Assembly: GCA_016779265.1 (NCBI GenBank)
Contig: JADHNY010000033.1
Location: 1 to 35,986 of the forward strand
From: Pirellulales bacterium
Lineage (GTDB): Bacteria; Planctomycetota; Planctomycetia; Pirellulales; UBA1268
Reading direction: 5' to 3'
DNA: 35,986 bases
In this document: positions 8,151 through 16,223 of the stretch, piece after piece
How positions within the stretch are numbered: position 1 is the first letter of the stretch
Layout of the letters: each line of letters begins with the position of its first letter
Translations under genes and position numbers: made by a program
Notes under the pieces: model-generated
What the model saw: the letters and a program-made list of their open reading frames with translations, nothing else
Told to the model about the DNA's origin: nothing
Databases searched by the model: none

Positions 8151-9849
8151 ACCGCTGCTCGCTGGGAAAGTCAGCCAGCAGCACCAGCTCACTCTGAGCC
8201 GTGAGGGGCTGTTCGCTGTCGGGGTTTCCATCAACATGTCCACCCTGACCAACAGCGATCACACGGCAGCCTGTCGTCTCAGAGAGATTGGCACCGGCGA
8301 GTGTCTGGCCAAGGAGCTGTGAAGGCGTCTCAACTCGGAACAGATGCAGCCCCTCGGCGACCATGAGAATGTCGACCTTTCGCAACAGGTTGGAGATCAT
8401 GGTGCCACCGATGGCCGAGTGCGACATTACAAAGTCCGCTCCTGCCCGGTGGAGGGTCTCAATGTTTCGTTCACGTGTACTGCGGGCGATGATCTGCACA
8501 TCCGGCCTGAGTTTCCTGCAGTACAAGGCGAGGTAGATGTTTGTGTCGTCATCACGAGTGGTGATCACAATCGATGAGCAGCGGTCAATGCCTGCCTCCT
8601 CGAGCACCGCACGACGAGCTGCATCACCCGTCACGGTCCGCTCAGGCCAGCGGACACGGCTAGGGTCTTTCTCGATCAGGCTCCAGCCACGTCCTTCCTT
8701 CTCAACCGCCGCAGCAGCGGCTCGTCCCACCCGGCCCCCGCCGATGATCAAGGTCTCCCCAACCTCAGCAGCGGCGTGTGCAAAAGCCTCGTCATATCGC
8801 ATCAGCTGGGCATGATCGCCAGCTAAGACAAACAGCCCCGCTGCGGGCAGCGGTGTCGCGGGGGCTGGCATCAGCAGCCCACCCCGATGCCAGACTCCCA
8901 CCACCTGCACGCCGGTCTTCGCCTGAAAATCGACTTCAGAGAGGCTTTTTCCTGCGAGGCCGGATGATGCCACAGCGGCTTCGGCAATCAGGAGGTCGTC
9001 GAACTGGCCAACCACGCGGGCTCGTCCATCCCGGCCGAGCACTCGCCGGGCCATCGCCTCTCCGAGCATTCTGCCCAGCTGCATGACCTCAGTGCAGCCG
9101 GCCATGCGGAGGATTTCCACCGACGCTTCCGACGACGCCGTGGCCACAATCGGCACCTCGGGAGCAACCTCGCGGACGGTAAATGTCACGTTGGTGTTGG
9201 TGGTGTCAGCCAGCGTGGTCGCCACCAGCTGGGCCTCTGCGACCCGCGCCTTGCGGTAGGTATCCGGATCATCGAAGGGGCCGACCATCACCCGATAGCC
9301 CGCATCGAGCAGCGGTGCCGCCGCGGCTGCCTCAGGCACGATCACGCAGTGCTCGATTCCTCCGGCGGTGAGCAGCCGCACGAGGGCTTCTTCGATCGGT
9401 CCAAGCTGAGTGAGCACAACATGGCCGCTGATTTCCTGCGGCATCTCCCGCGGAGTATCAGCCGCTTCGCTCGCCGCCATCCATGGCAGGAAGAAAAACT
9501 GGATGAAGGAAAAAGGAAGCAGCACCAGCAGGAAGATGGTGCCGGTGATCAGCACGACGATCGTGAACAGCCGCCCAGCGTCTGAGGTGAAGGTGATGTC
9601 ACCAAAGCCGAGCGTCGACATCGTGACGAAGGTCCAGTAGACCGCGGTCACCCAGGAGTGCTCCTGGCCTTCACGAGCCATCAGCCAGTGAAAAATCACA
9701 CTGAACGTCGCTAAGAGTCCGACAAACGTGAGCCCCAGCCAGGCGAGCAGACGCAGATTTCGTCGTTGACGATGCGTCCGCACAATCGAGGCCAGGATGC
9801 CGACAAGAAACCGCATGACGCACTGCTCGGAGGGCTTTTTCTGCAGCAT
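8119..9849 (-). CDS. Potassium channel protein with two RCK (TrkA-N) domains
   Basis: The 576-residue product has a membrane part (residues of about 30-130) with helices flanking a pore loop, TFVTMSTLGFGDITF. TLGFGD (79-84) replaces the usual TVGYGD selectivity filter. Two cytoplasmic regulator-of-conductance modules follow. The first (about 140-340) has a degenerate nucleotide loop (TQLGPIEEA). The second (about 350-560) has a proper Rossmann motif, IIGGGRVGRAAA, with an acidic residue at the end of strand two (IEKD), then a TrkA-C-like end. Family members gate K+ flow in response to NAD(H), nucleotides or ions. The start is uncertain: ATG 9849 or ATG 9816 (MRFLVG), neither with a clear ribosome binding site. 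It is divergent from the kinase/ATPase gene and convergent with the cytochrome gene. Confidence 0.87.
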   Translation of the reverse strand: MLQKKPSEQCVMRFLVGILASIVRTHRQRRNLRLLAWLGLTFVGLLATFSVIFHWLMAREGQEHSWVTAVYWTFVTMSTLGFGDITFTSDAGRLFTIVVLITGTIFLLVLLPFSFIQFFFLPWMAASEAADTPREMPQEISGHVVLTQLGPIEEALVRLLTAGGIEHCVIVPEAAAAAPLLDAGYRVMVGPFDDPDTYRKARVAEAQLVATTLADTTNTNVTFTVREVAPEVPIVATASSEASVEILRMAGCTEVMQLGRMLGEAMARRVLGRDGRARVVGQFDDLLIAEAAVASSGLAGKSLSEVDFQAKTGVQVVGVWHRGGLLMPAPATPLPAAGLFVLAGDHAQLMRYDEAFAHAAAEVGETLIIGGGRVGRAAAAAVEKEGRGWSLIEKDPSRVRWPERTVTGDAARRAVLEEAGIDRCSSIVITTRDDDTNIYLALYCRKLRPDVQIIARSTRERNIETLHRAGADFVMSHSAIGGTMISNLLRKVDILMVAEGLHLFRVETPSQLLGQTLAGANLSETTGCRVIAVGQGGHVDGNPDSEQPLTAQSELVLLADFPSEQRFMERFGRGSL

Positions 9850-9877
9850 ACCAACGTCGGCGTGCGATACTGCGGGA

Positions 9878-11431
9878 ATGGCTGCCGATCCACTTGTTCG
9901 TCGTCTGCTCTCCGCCGAGGCCTATCCGCATCCGGTGGAGAATGTGCATCTGATCGAGACACACATCTCGTGGGTCTTCCTGACTGGCCACTACGTCTAC
10001 AAGGTGAAGAAGCCTGTCGACCTGGGATTTCTCGATTTCAGCACTCTGGCCAAACGGAAGCATTTCTGCCACGAAGAGGTGCGGCTCAACCGTCGCTTTG
10101 CCCCGTCTCTCTATCTCGGTGTAGTGCCCATCACCGGTACAGCAGGCGAGGCGATGCTTGGTGGCGATGGTGAGCCCAGCGAATGGGCCGTGCAGCTCGC
10201 AGCGTTTGACGAGGCGTGCCGGCTCGACACACTCCTCGACGCTGGCTCTCTTTCTGAAGGTGACTGCGAACAGCTTGCGGGTGAGATCGCAGCGGTGCAG
10301 CAGCGGCTCGAAGTTGCCAGCATGGAGACCGACTGGGGCACGGCAGAGACGGTCGCTAACACGATCGAGATGAATCTCCAGCAGCTGTGTGAGCATCGCG
10401 ATGATGTCGTGGAGCGGAGTGAACGGCTGGGGGAATGGGTGCGTGAGCAGGTCGAAAAGCAGCGCGAGGTGTTTCATCGCCGTCGCCTGACCGGCCGCGT
10501 GCGGCAGTGTCATGGCGACCTGCATCTCGCCAACCTCGTCCGTCATCAAGGCCGCTTCGTCGCGTTTGACTCGATCGAGTTTTCGGAGCTCCTCCGCTGG
10601 ATCGATGTGGCCAGCGATGTCGCCTTCTTGGCGATGGACCTGAAGTCCCGAGGCCGCGGCGATCTCGCCGGCATCGTGACCAGCAGCTGGATGGAGGCTG
10701 CCAACGACCACGATGCGACCGCAGTGCTGCTGATCTACCAGGTCTACCGAGCGATTGTGCGATCGGTCATCGCAGCGATCCGAGGAACACAGCCTGATGC
10801 CAACACCCACGCCGCCCACACAGAGAGTGATCGCTATCTCGATCTGGCCGAGCAACTCGCCACGCCAAAGCCGGCGGTCCTCTACGCCACCTGCGGCGTG
10901 AGTGGCTCTGGAAAGACCACCCTGGCCAAGCAGCTGGTTCGTGCTGAGTCGGCGATCCACGTCCGGAGCGATGTCGAACGCAAACGCCTCTTCGGCATGG
11001 CCCCCACTGACCGCCCAGGCTCAGCGGAAGCGGCCGCCACGCTCTACGCGGAAACTGCCACCCGCCAGACCTACGAGCGGCTCGCCGACCTGGCCACGAG
11101 CATCCTCCGCAACGGCTCGAGTGTGGTCGTTGACGCTGCCTGCACCGCTCGCTGGCAGCGTGCTCTTCTCACCAATGCCGCCCGGGCCACGGGCAGCCAC
11201 CTCGTCTGGCTTGCTCCTGAGCTCTCCGAGGGCGAACTCCTCTCCCGCGTCGAAGCCCGCCGGCAACGCAACGACGACGCTTCCGACGCCTCCGCAGCGG
11301 TTGTCCGTCAGCAGCTCCAGCACTTCGAACCACTCACCGACAGCGAGCTCGCCTCGTATCCGCACACCCAACTGCTTCGCAGGCCTACGACAGCTTCCGC
11401 CGCGTCACCCATCGCCGATAGCCAAACATGA
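9878..11431 (+). CDS. Fusion of aminoglycoside-phosphotransferase-like kinase and P-loop ATPase
   Basis: The 517-residue protein joins two phosphate-transfer modules. Residues of about 1-320 are a protein-kinase-like fold of the APH family: YKVKKPVDLGFLDFS near the N-terminus and the catalytic HGDLHLANL at His212, followed by FDSIEFSE with the metal-binding Asp. Residues of about 330-500 are a small ATPase/kinase domain with Walker A GVSGSGKTT (340-348) and a RSDVERKR segment typical of zeta-toxin or polynucleotide-kinase-like folds. The architecture is widespread (COG2187 plus COG0645) and has no settled substrate; despite the family name it should not be read as antibiotic resistance. ATG 9878 gives the conserved-looking N-terminus; GATACT at 9866 could be a -10 element very close to it. 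Its 3' end overlaps the convergent SRPBCC gene by 47 bases. Confidence 0.85.
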   Translation: MAADPLVRRLLSAEAYPHPVENVHLIETHISWVFLTGHYVYKVKKPVDLGFLDFSTLAKRKHFCHEEVRLNRRFAPSLYLGVVPITGTAGEAMLGGDGEPSEWAVQLAAFDEACRLDTLLDAGSLSEGDCEQLAGEIAAVQQRLEVASMETDWGTAETVANTIEMNLQQLCEHRDDVVERSERLGEWVREQVEKQREVFHRRRLTGRVRQCHGDLHLANLVRHQGRFVAFDSIEFSELLRWIDVASDVAFLAMDLKSRGRGDLAGIVTSSWMEAANDHDATAVLLIYQVYRAIVRSVIAAIRGTQPDANTHAAHTESDRYLDLAEQLATPKPAVLYATCGVSGSGKTTLAKQLVRAESAIHVRSDVERKRLFGMAPTDRPGSAEAAATLYAETATRQTYERLADLATSILRNGSSVVVDAACTARWQRALLTNAARATGSHLVWLAPELSEGELLSRVEARRQRNDDASDASAAVVRQQLQHFEPLTDSELASYPHTQLLRRPTTASAASPIADSQT

Positions 11432-11825
11432 ACCAGAGGTTGGGCTTCGAGAACAGCAGCCGCGTCACCAGTCCCCAGAAGCCTCGCTGATGGGCATACT
11501 CAATATGCTCATGAATCTCGGTGAGGTCATCGGCCAACGGCGTGAAGGTGTGGGTGTGCTCCCATTTGGCAGCGGGCCCTTCAGCCTGCACGTCGGTAAA
11601 CCCTCGATCTGAGACATCGCGATGCACAGCCGTCCATTTCAGCGGAAGCGGGCCGACCCAGAGTGTGAAACGAGAGACCGATCCCTCACCAAGTGGCTCA
11701 ATCGCATGCAGCTGCACGATCGTGGGGGGCGGTGTGAGCGTCTTCAGCGCCGAGGTGTCGTGATGGAAGTCCCGAACTGCCGTGAGGCTCGCAGGCACGG
11801 TGAAGCGGTAATCGAAGACAGGCAT
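11385..11825 (-). CDS. SRPBCC-type ligand-binding protein (cyclase/dehydrase-like)
   Basis: The 146-residue product starts MPVFDYRFTVPASLTAVRDF, the usual first strand and helix of START/SRPBCC proteins. It continues with alternating strands (RFTLWVGPLPLKWTAVH, WEHTHTFTPLADDLTEIHEHIEY) and ends with an amphipathic region, LLFSKPNLWFMFGYRRW, matching the C-terminal helix and basic end of the COG4276 group. Such proteins form a helix-grip cavity for hydrophobic ligands; some act as polyketide cyclases, most have no known substrate. The coding sequence ends inside the 3' end of the convergent kinase/ATPase gene. Its start lies 67 bases from the hypF start, so the two are divergent and share a small promoter region. 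Confidence 0.75.
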   Translation of the reverse strand: MPVFDYRFTVPASLTAVRDFHHDTSALKTLTPPPTIVQLHAIEPLGEGSVSRFTLWVGPLPLKWTAVHRDVSDRGFTDVQAEGPAAKWEHTHTFTPLADDLTEIHEHIEYAHQRGFWGLVTRLLFSKPNLWFMFGYRRWVTRRKLS

Positions 11826-11892
11826 GTGGGCCTCCAGAAGACGGGTCTCCCGCTATGGTAGAAAGCAGTGGCATTCTCGGGATGGGCCCACG

Positions 11893-14325
11893 ATGATGCG
11901 ACGCCGGCGACTGCGGATCAGCGGACTTGTGCAGGGCGTGGGGATGCGGCCCTTTCTCTGGCGGCTGGCCCAACGACATCGGCTCGCCGGCTGGGTGGAA
12001 AACGACCCTTCTGGCGTGACCGTCGAAGTGGAAGGACCGGCCGATTCGATCGAGCGGTTTCTCAGGGATATCCGCAGTGAAGCTCCGCCTCTGGCACGGG
12101 TCGATTCGATCGTGCCGCTGCTGGAGACAGCACTGCCGCCTGCCGTTGACTCATCCAACGAGCAATCCCAACGGCCACAGTTCTCGATTCGCACGAGCCA
12201 CGGCTTTGCCCGCACCTCCACCGACGTGCCGGTGGATGTGGCTCCGTGTCGGCGGTGTCTTGCGGAAATGCGAGACCCTCGCAACCGTCGGCATGGCTAT
12301 CCCTTCATCAACTGCACCGACTGTGGCCCACGCTTCACGATCCTCACAGGCCTTCCCTACGACCGACCGCAGACGACGATGGCCGGCTTCCCGATGTGCC
12401 CTGCCTGCGACAAGGAATACAACAGCCCGGCTGATCGCCGCTTCCACGCGCAGCCAATCGCCTGCCCCGACTGCGGCCCGACCATCTGGTACACCACCCT
12501 CGACTCGAACCGTCACCTTCAGGTCAGCCGCCCACAGACTGGCCTCCTCAGCAGTGCAGCGATCACCGCCGCCCAGCAGCATCTCCACGAAGGGCGTCTT
12601 GTGGCTGTCAAAGGTGTGGGCGGCTTTCACCTCGCCTGCGATGCCACCCATCCAGAAGCGGTCGCAACGCTCCGTCGCCGCAAGCAGCGTCCACGCAAAC
12701 CATTTGCCGTGATGGTCCCAACCGTGGCGGCAGCCGCGGCACTCGCCGAGGTCAACGAGCAGGCCGCCGCGTTTCTCAGCAGCCCGGCTCGCCCCATCGT
12801 GCTCCTCCCCAAGCGATGCCCACAAGCGGTCACCCTGGCGGAGTGTGTCGCACCAGAGAGCCCTTTTCTTGGGGTGATGCTGCCATCGAGCCCTCTGCAC
12901 GAGCTCCTGTTTCAGCAGTCCGCCGCTGCGGACAACACCTCCTCGCTACAGGTGTTGGTGATGACCAGTGGCAACTTCGCGGGTGAACCGATCACCACTG
13001 ACAATATGCTGGCTGCCGAACGCCTCGGCTCGATCGCTGACGGCTTTCTGATGCACGACCGGCCTATCCATGCGGCCTGCGATGACTCGGTGGTGCGGTG
13101 TGTCGCTGGGCTGCCGATGCCGATTCGGCTTGCCCGCGGCCATGCTCCGCGTACCCTGCGACTCCCTGACGAGGGCCCGTGCGTGCTCGCAGTCGGTGGC
13201 GATCTCAAGGCCACCCTCTGCCTCGCATCTGGCCAACAGGCCATCCTCAGTCAGCATCTCGGTGACCAGGCCAGCCCCGCCACCCTTGAGCTGTTCACCA
13301 CAACAGCCAGGCAGCTGCTCGCCCTGACACACGCAACGCCTGAACGAGTCGTTGCCGACCTTCATCCTGGCTCACTCTCGACACACTGGGCGCGGGCATT
13401 CGCCGACGAGCATGGGCTGCCGCTTGTGCAGGTGCAGCACCATCAGTCCCATGCCGCAGCCCTGCTTGCCGAGCATGGACGCGGCCTCGATTCCGAGCAG
13501 CCGACGCTCGTCGCCTGTTTCGATGGCACAGGCTACGGCGAGGATGGCAGCAGTCTGGGGAGTGAGTTTCTGCTGGTGCACGCTGGTTCGATCACGCGTG
13601 TCGCGAGCCTGGAGCGTTTTCCCATGCCTGGCGGTGATGCCGCAGTCCATCAGCCATGGCGGCTGGCGGTGGGGCTTCTTCAGGCCTGTGGAGTCGCTCC
13701 TGCGAGCGTCTGGCCTGCCGGACACCAGCCGACAACCGCCTCACGCCTCCACGCCGTCGAGCGGCAGCTCGCTGCAGGTGTTGCCTGCCCACTGAGTTCA
13801 AGCATGGGCAGGCTGTTCGATGCAGTCGCCTCACTTGCAGGGCTCTGCCATGACGTGAGCTTTGAGGCAGAGGCGGCGGTTCGGCTTGAGGCTGCCGCCG
13901 ACGAGCAGCAACACCCAACGACACCGCTGACTCCGTATGCCTTTGACACCCAACTCGCGCCTGATCCTGGCGAACCGCTGCCGATCGGCTGGCGGAGACT
14001 GATTCGGCAGGTCTGCCTGGATCTCGCCCGTGGAGCGCCTGCAGCATGCGTGGCCCTCGGCTTTCATGAAGCGGTCGTCCAGCTCATCTGCTCACTGGCA
14101 CGCCAGGTGCGAGACCGGCTTGCCGCATCCGATCCAACAAGTCCGCGGCTGCAGATCGGTCTCACCGGAGGCGTGTTTCAAAACCGGCTGCTCTGCGAAC
14201 GGACCATTGCGGTGCTCAGCGACGAGGGCTTTGAGACCCTGCTGCCAAGCCGTCTCCCAGCCAACGACGGTGGACTGGCGTTTGGACAGGCAATCCTTGG
14301 CCGTCGCCCACTGCCGGGTGGCTAG
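11893..14325 (+). CDS. hypF: Carbamoyltransferase HypF, [NiFe]-hydrogenase maturation
   Basis: HypF uses carbamoyl phosphate and ATP to carbamoylate the C-terminal Cys of HypE, the first step in making the cyanide ligands of the active site. All four expected modules are present in the 810 residues: an acylphosphatase-like domain (ISGLVQGVGMRPF), a double zinc finger (CRRCLAEM, CTDCGP, CPACDKEY, CPDCGP at about 115-205), a YrdC-like domain (VKGVGGFHLACDA, RKQRPRKPFAVM) and a Kae1-like domain with HHQSHAAALLAEH and ACFDGTGYGEDG. Length fits the family. The ATG pair at 11893/11896 gives the conserved RRLRISG beginning; the open frame extends back to 11824. The gene stands alone, about 12 kb from the other hyp genes. 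Its TAG shares the palindrome CTAG with the stop of convergent cheB. Confidence 0.95.
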   Translation: MMRRRRLRISGLVQGVGMRPFLWRLAQRHRLAGWVENDPSGVTVEVEGPADSIERFLRDIRSEAPPLARVDSIVPLLETALPPAVDSSNEQSQRPQFSIRTSHGFARTSTDVPVDVAPCRRCLAEMRDPRNRRHGYPFINCTDCGPRFTILTGLPYDRPQTTMAGFPMCPACDKEYNSPADRRFHAQPIACPDCGPTIWYTTLDSNRHLQVSRPQTGLLSSAAITAAQQHLHEGRLVAVKGVGGFHLACDATHPEAVATLRRRKQRPRKPFAVMVPTVAAAAALAEVNEQAAAFLSSPARPIVLLPKRCPQAVTLAECVAPESPFLGVMLPSSPLHELLFQQSAAADNTSSLQVLVMTSGNFAGEPITTDNMLAAERLGSIADGFLMHDRPIHAACDDSVVRCVAGLPMPIRLARGHAPRTLRLPDEGPCVLAVGGDLKATLCLASGQQAILSQHLGDQASPATLELFTTTARQLLALTHATPERVVADLHPGSLSTHWARAFADEHGLPLVQVQHHQSHAAALLAEHGRGLDSEQPTLVACFDGTGYGEDGSSLGSEFLLVHAGSITRVASLERFPMPGGDAAVHQPWRLAVGLLQACGVAPASVWPAGHQPTTASRLHAVERQLAAGVACPLSSSMGRLFDAVASLAGLCHDVSFEAEAAVRLEAAADEQQHPTTPLTPYAFDTQLAPDPGEPLPIGWRRLIRQVCLDLARGAPAACVALGFHEAVVQLICSLARQVRDRLAASDPTSPRLQIGLTGGVFQNRLLCERTIAVLSDEGFETLLPSRLPANDGGLAFGQAILGRRPLPGG

Positions 14326-15377
14326 CCCTGGTGCCGTTTGCGGGCCATCGCCACCAAGGCCATCGCCACCCCATCCGGCGGCAGTACGCCATCGGCAAGC
14401 CCTGCTTCAATCACACACTTGGGCATACCAAACACCGCACAGGTTTCTGCTGTCTGAGCGAGCACACTGGCTCCCTCGGCCTTGAGCTGCCGACAGGCCT
14501 CAAGGCCATCGCACCCCATGCCGGTCAGCACCGCAGCCACCACCCGGCCCCGGTAGGCTTCCACCAACGACTCTCCCAGCACATCAAACGAGGGACGACA
14601 GCCATGGCGTGGCGGGGCGTCGAGGAGTCGCGTGCGGACCACGTCTTCAAGCCGTCGGACCGTGAGGTGCACACCACCCGGAGCGATGTAGACCTTGCCC
14701 GGCTCCACCCGCATCCGGTCAGTCGCTTCGACCACCTCAAGCGAACAGACCTCGTTGAGTCGCTTGGCGAGCGACGCCGTGAAGACCGGGGGCATGTGCT
14801 GCACAATCAGCACCGGAACGGGAAACTCACCTGGCAGTGCCGAGAGAATCTCACGCAGCACCGGCGGGCCCCCGGTGGAACTTGCAATCGCCACAACATC
14901 AAAGCCGCACGCACGGCCTGCCTCACGGCCGCGGGGAGCAGATGCCGGCCCCTTCGCTATCTGATGCGAGGCCCGTACGGCTTCGAACTTCTCAACGAGC
15001 TGCTGGTGGAGAAACTCGCGGGCCTCATGAGGTGCCAAATCCATCGGCTTGGCGACGACGTCAAATGCCCCCTCCAGCATCGCCTCAGTCGCGATGGGAG
15101 CACCCTGCTGGGTCAGTGAGCTGACCATGATCGTGCGACAGTCCACACCCCGCTCTCGCAGGGCTCGCAGCACTCCGATGCCGTCAAGCTCGGGCATCTG
15201 CACATCGAGCGTGAGCACATCGGGCCGCAGCGTGGCGACCATCTCCACCGCCTCTGCTCCATGCTCTGCAACACCCACCACCTCAACCCCGGAGATTCTC
15301 CCGAGCACATTCAGGAGCATCTTTCGGTAGAGCGCAGAGTCGTCGACCACCAGCACGCGGAGCGTTTGACGACTCAT
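14322..15377 (-). CDS. cheB: CheB, chemotaxis protein-glutamate methylesterase
   Basis: CheB removes methyl groups from receptor glutamates when phosphorylated by CheA. The 351-residue protein has an N-terminal receiver domain (VLVVDDS, phospho-acceptor Asp58 in LTLDVQMPELDG, SSLTQQ, AKPMD) and a C-terminal esterase domain after a short linker. The esterase triad is visible as Ser in IASSTGGPP, His in VLIVQHMPP and Asp in LTGMGCDGLEA. ATG 15377 is chosen because GAGGAAG sits four bases upstream; the open frame has a TTG one codon earlier. It is transcribed away from the rest of the che genes, with a 290-base shared upstream region, and converges on hypF with four shared bases. Confidence 0.95.
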   Translation of the reverse strand: MSRQTLRVLVVDDSALYRKMLLNVLGRISGVEVVGVAEHGAEAVEMVATLRPDVLTLDVQMPELDGIGVLRALRERGVDCRTIMVSSLTQQGAPIATEAMLEGAFDVVAKPMDLAPHEAREFLHQQLVEKFEAVRASHQIAKGPASAPRGREAGRACGFDVVAIASSTGGPPVLREILSALPGEFPVPVLIVQHMPPVFTASLAKRLNEVCSLEVVEATDRMRVEPGKVYIAPGGVHLTVRRLEDVVRTRLLDAPPRHGCRPSFDVLGESLVEAYRGRVVAAVLTGMGCDGLEACRQLKAEGASVLAQTAETCAVFGMPKCVIEAGLADGVLPPDGVAMALVAMARKRHQG

Positions 15378-15667
15378 CAATCTTCCTCAGTCCACGCATC
15401 GGCGAGCCCGCCAAACGGGCACAATCCACGGATCGCGCATCGGCTGGGCGACAGTACAGCGGGTTGTAATGACAACACCACTTAGGATAGCTCGGCAAAC
15501 TCCACGATGTCGGGCAAGACGTTTGCCTGGGGTGTTTTTGGAAGATATAGCAACTAAAGAGGGCTCCTTAACGAGGCGGTTTGAGGATCGGTCGGGAGGG
15601 CCTTTCGTTTTCACACTGCGACACGCAGGCCGCGTCATCCTCCCAATCCGATCATTCAGTCACCCGC
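15378..15667. other. Divergent cheB/cheW control region
   Basis: No gene is convincing in these 290 bases. The region is less GC-rich than its surroundings. It contains a perfect inverted repeat GTTGT-AATG-ACAAC at 15463-15476, which could be an operator or a small hairpin, and a run of T followed by GGAAGATATAGCAACTAAA. No site matching a flagellar sigma-28 promoter (TAAA and GCCGATAA with the right spacing) was found by eye. Confidence 0.5.
15523..15551 (+). promoter_or_regulatory. Candidate housekeeping-type promoter for the cheW operon
   Basis: TTGCCT (15523-15528) and TATAGC (15546-15551) are 17 bases apart, acceptable for a sigma-70-like promoter, and would start transcription about 110 bases before the cheW ATG. 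Planctomycete promoters are poorly defined, so this is a guess based on bacterial consensus. Confidence 0.25.
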
Positions 15668-16222
15668 ATGGACAACACCTCGAACCATCCACAGGCCCAC
15701 ACACAGGCCGGCAGCGCGACCAGGCAGTTTGTCTGTTTCGAACTCGCTGGCCAGCGGTACATCTTTCGCATTGAACGGATCCAGGAAATCGTGATCCCCA
15801 GTGGCATCACACGGATTCCCGAGGTTCCCGACTATGTCGAAGGCGTCAGCAATCTGCGGGGAACGATCATTCCGATCATCAACCTGCGGATGCTCTTCGG
15901 CCTGGAACGACGCGAGGTCGATGCCGAGACGCGGACGATCGTGCTGAATGTTGGCAACCGCACGATGGGATGCACCGTGGATGCGGTCGCCCGTGTGCTG
16001 CGGGTTTCGGCTGATGCGATCGAGCCAGCCCCAGACATGGTTGCGGGCACCACATGCCGATCGATCGAAGGTTTTGCTCGCGTTGGCGACGAAATCCTGA
16101 TCCTGCTCGATGTCGACCGCTTGCTTGACCCCGAACACCTCGAGGATGTCCACACCGCCAATCTTGCCGGCGGCAACTCCTCCACGCCCGACCTTCAAAA
16201 CGCCTCAGGAGCCTCACGCTGA
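15668..16222 (+). CDS. cheW: CheW, chemotaxis coupling protein
   Basis: CheW links receptors to the CheA kinase in the signalling array. The 184-residue product has a typical CheW domain at about residues 18-160: [21 protein letters not shown], then the highly characteristic [23 protein letters not shown] (the NLRG block), then [17 protein letters not shown] and [12 protein letters not shown]. The N-terminal 17 residues and the C-terminal 25 are polar and probably disordered. ATG 15668 is chosen as the nearest start to the domain; there is no clear Shine-Dalgarno, and the frame remains open back to a TTG at 15581. It is the first gene of the plus-strand che operon; the receptor gene starts one base after its stop codon. 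Confidence 0.93.
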   Translation: MDNTSNHPQAHTQAGSATRQFVCFELAGQRYIFRIERIQEIVIPSGITRIPEVPDYVEGVSNLRGTIIPIINLRMLFGLERREVDAETRTIVLNVGNRTMGCTVDAVARVLRVSADAIEPAPDMVAGTTCRSIEGFARVGDEILILLDVDRLLDPEHLEDVHTANLAGGNSSTPDLQNASGASR

Positions 16223-16223
16223 C

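Noticed and set aside
9671..10960. 429-codon open frame on the minus strand
   Set aside because: Antisense to the kinase/ATPase gene, which has two intact catalytic motifs; the translation has no conserved features.
9878..11431. Antibiotic resistance by aminoglycoside phosphorylation
   Set aside because: The APH-like fold is shared by many small-molecule kinases; fusion to a P-loop kinase marks a different family with no resistance context here.
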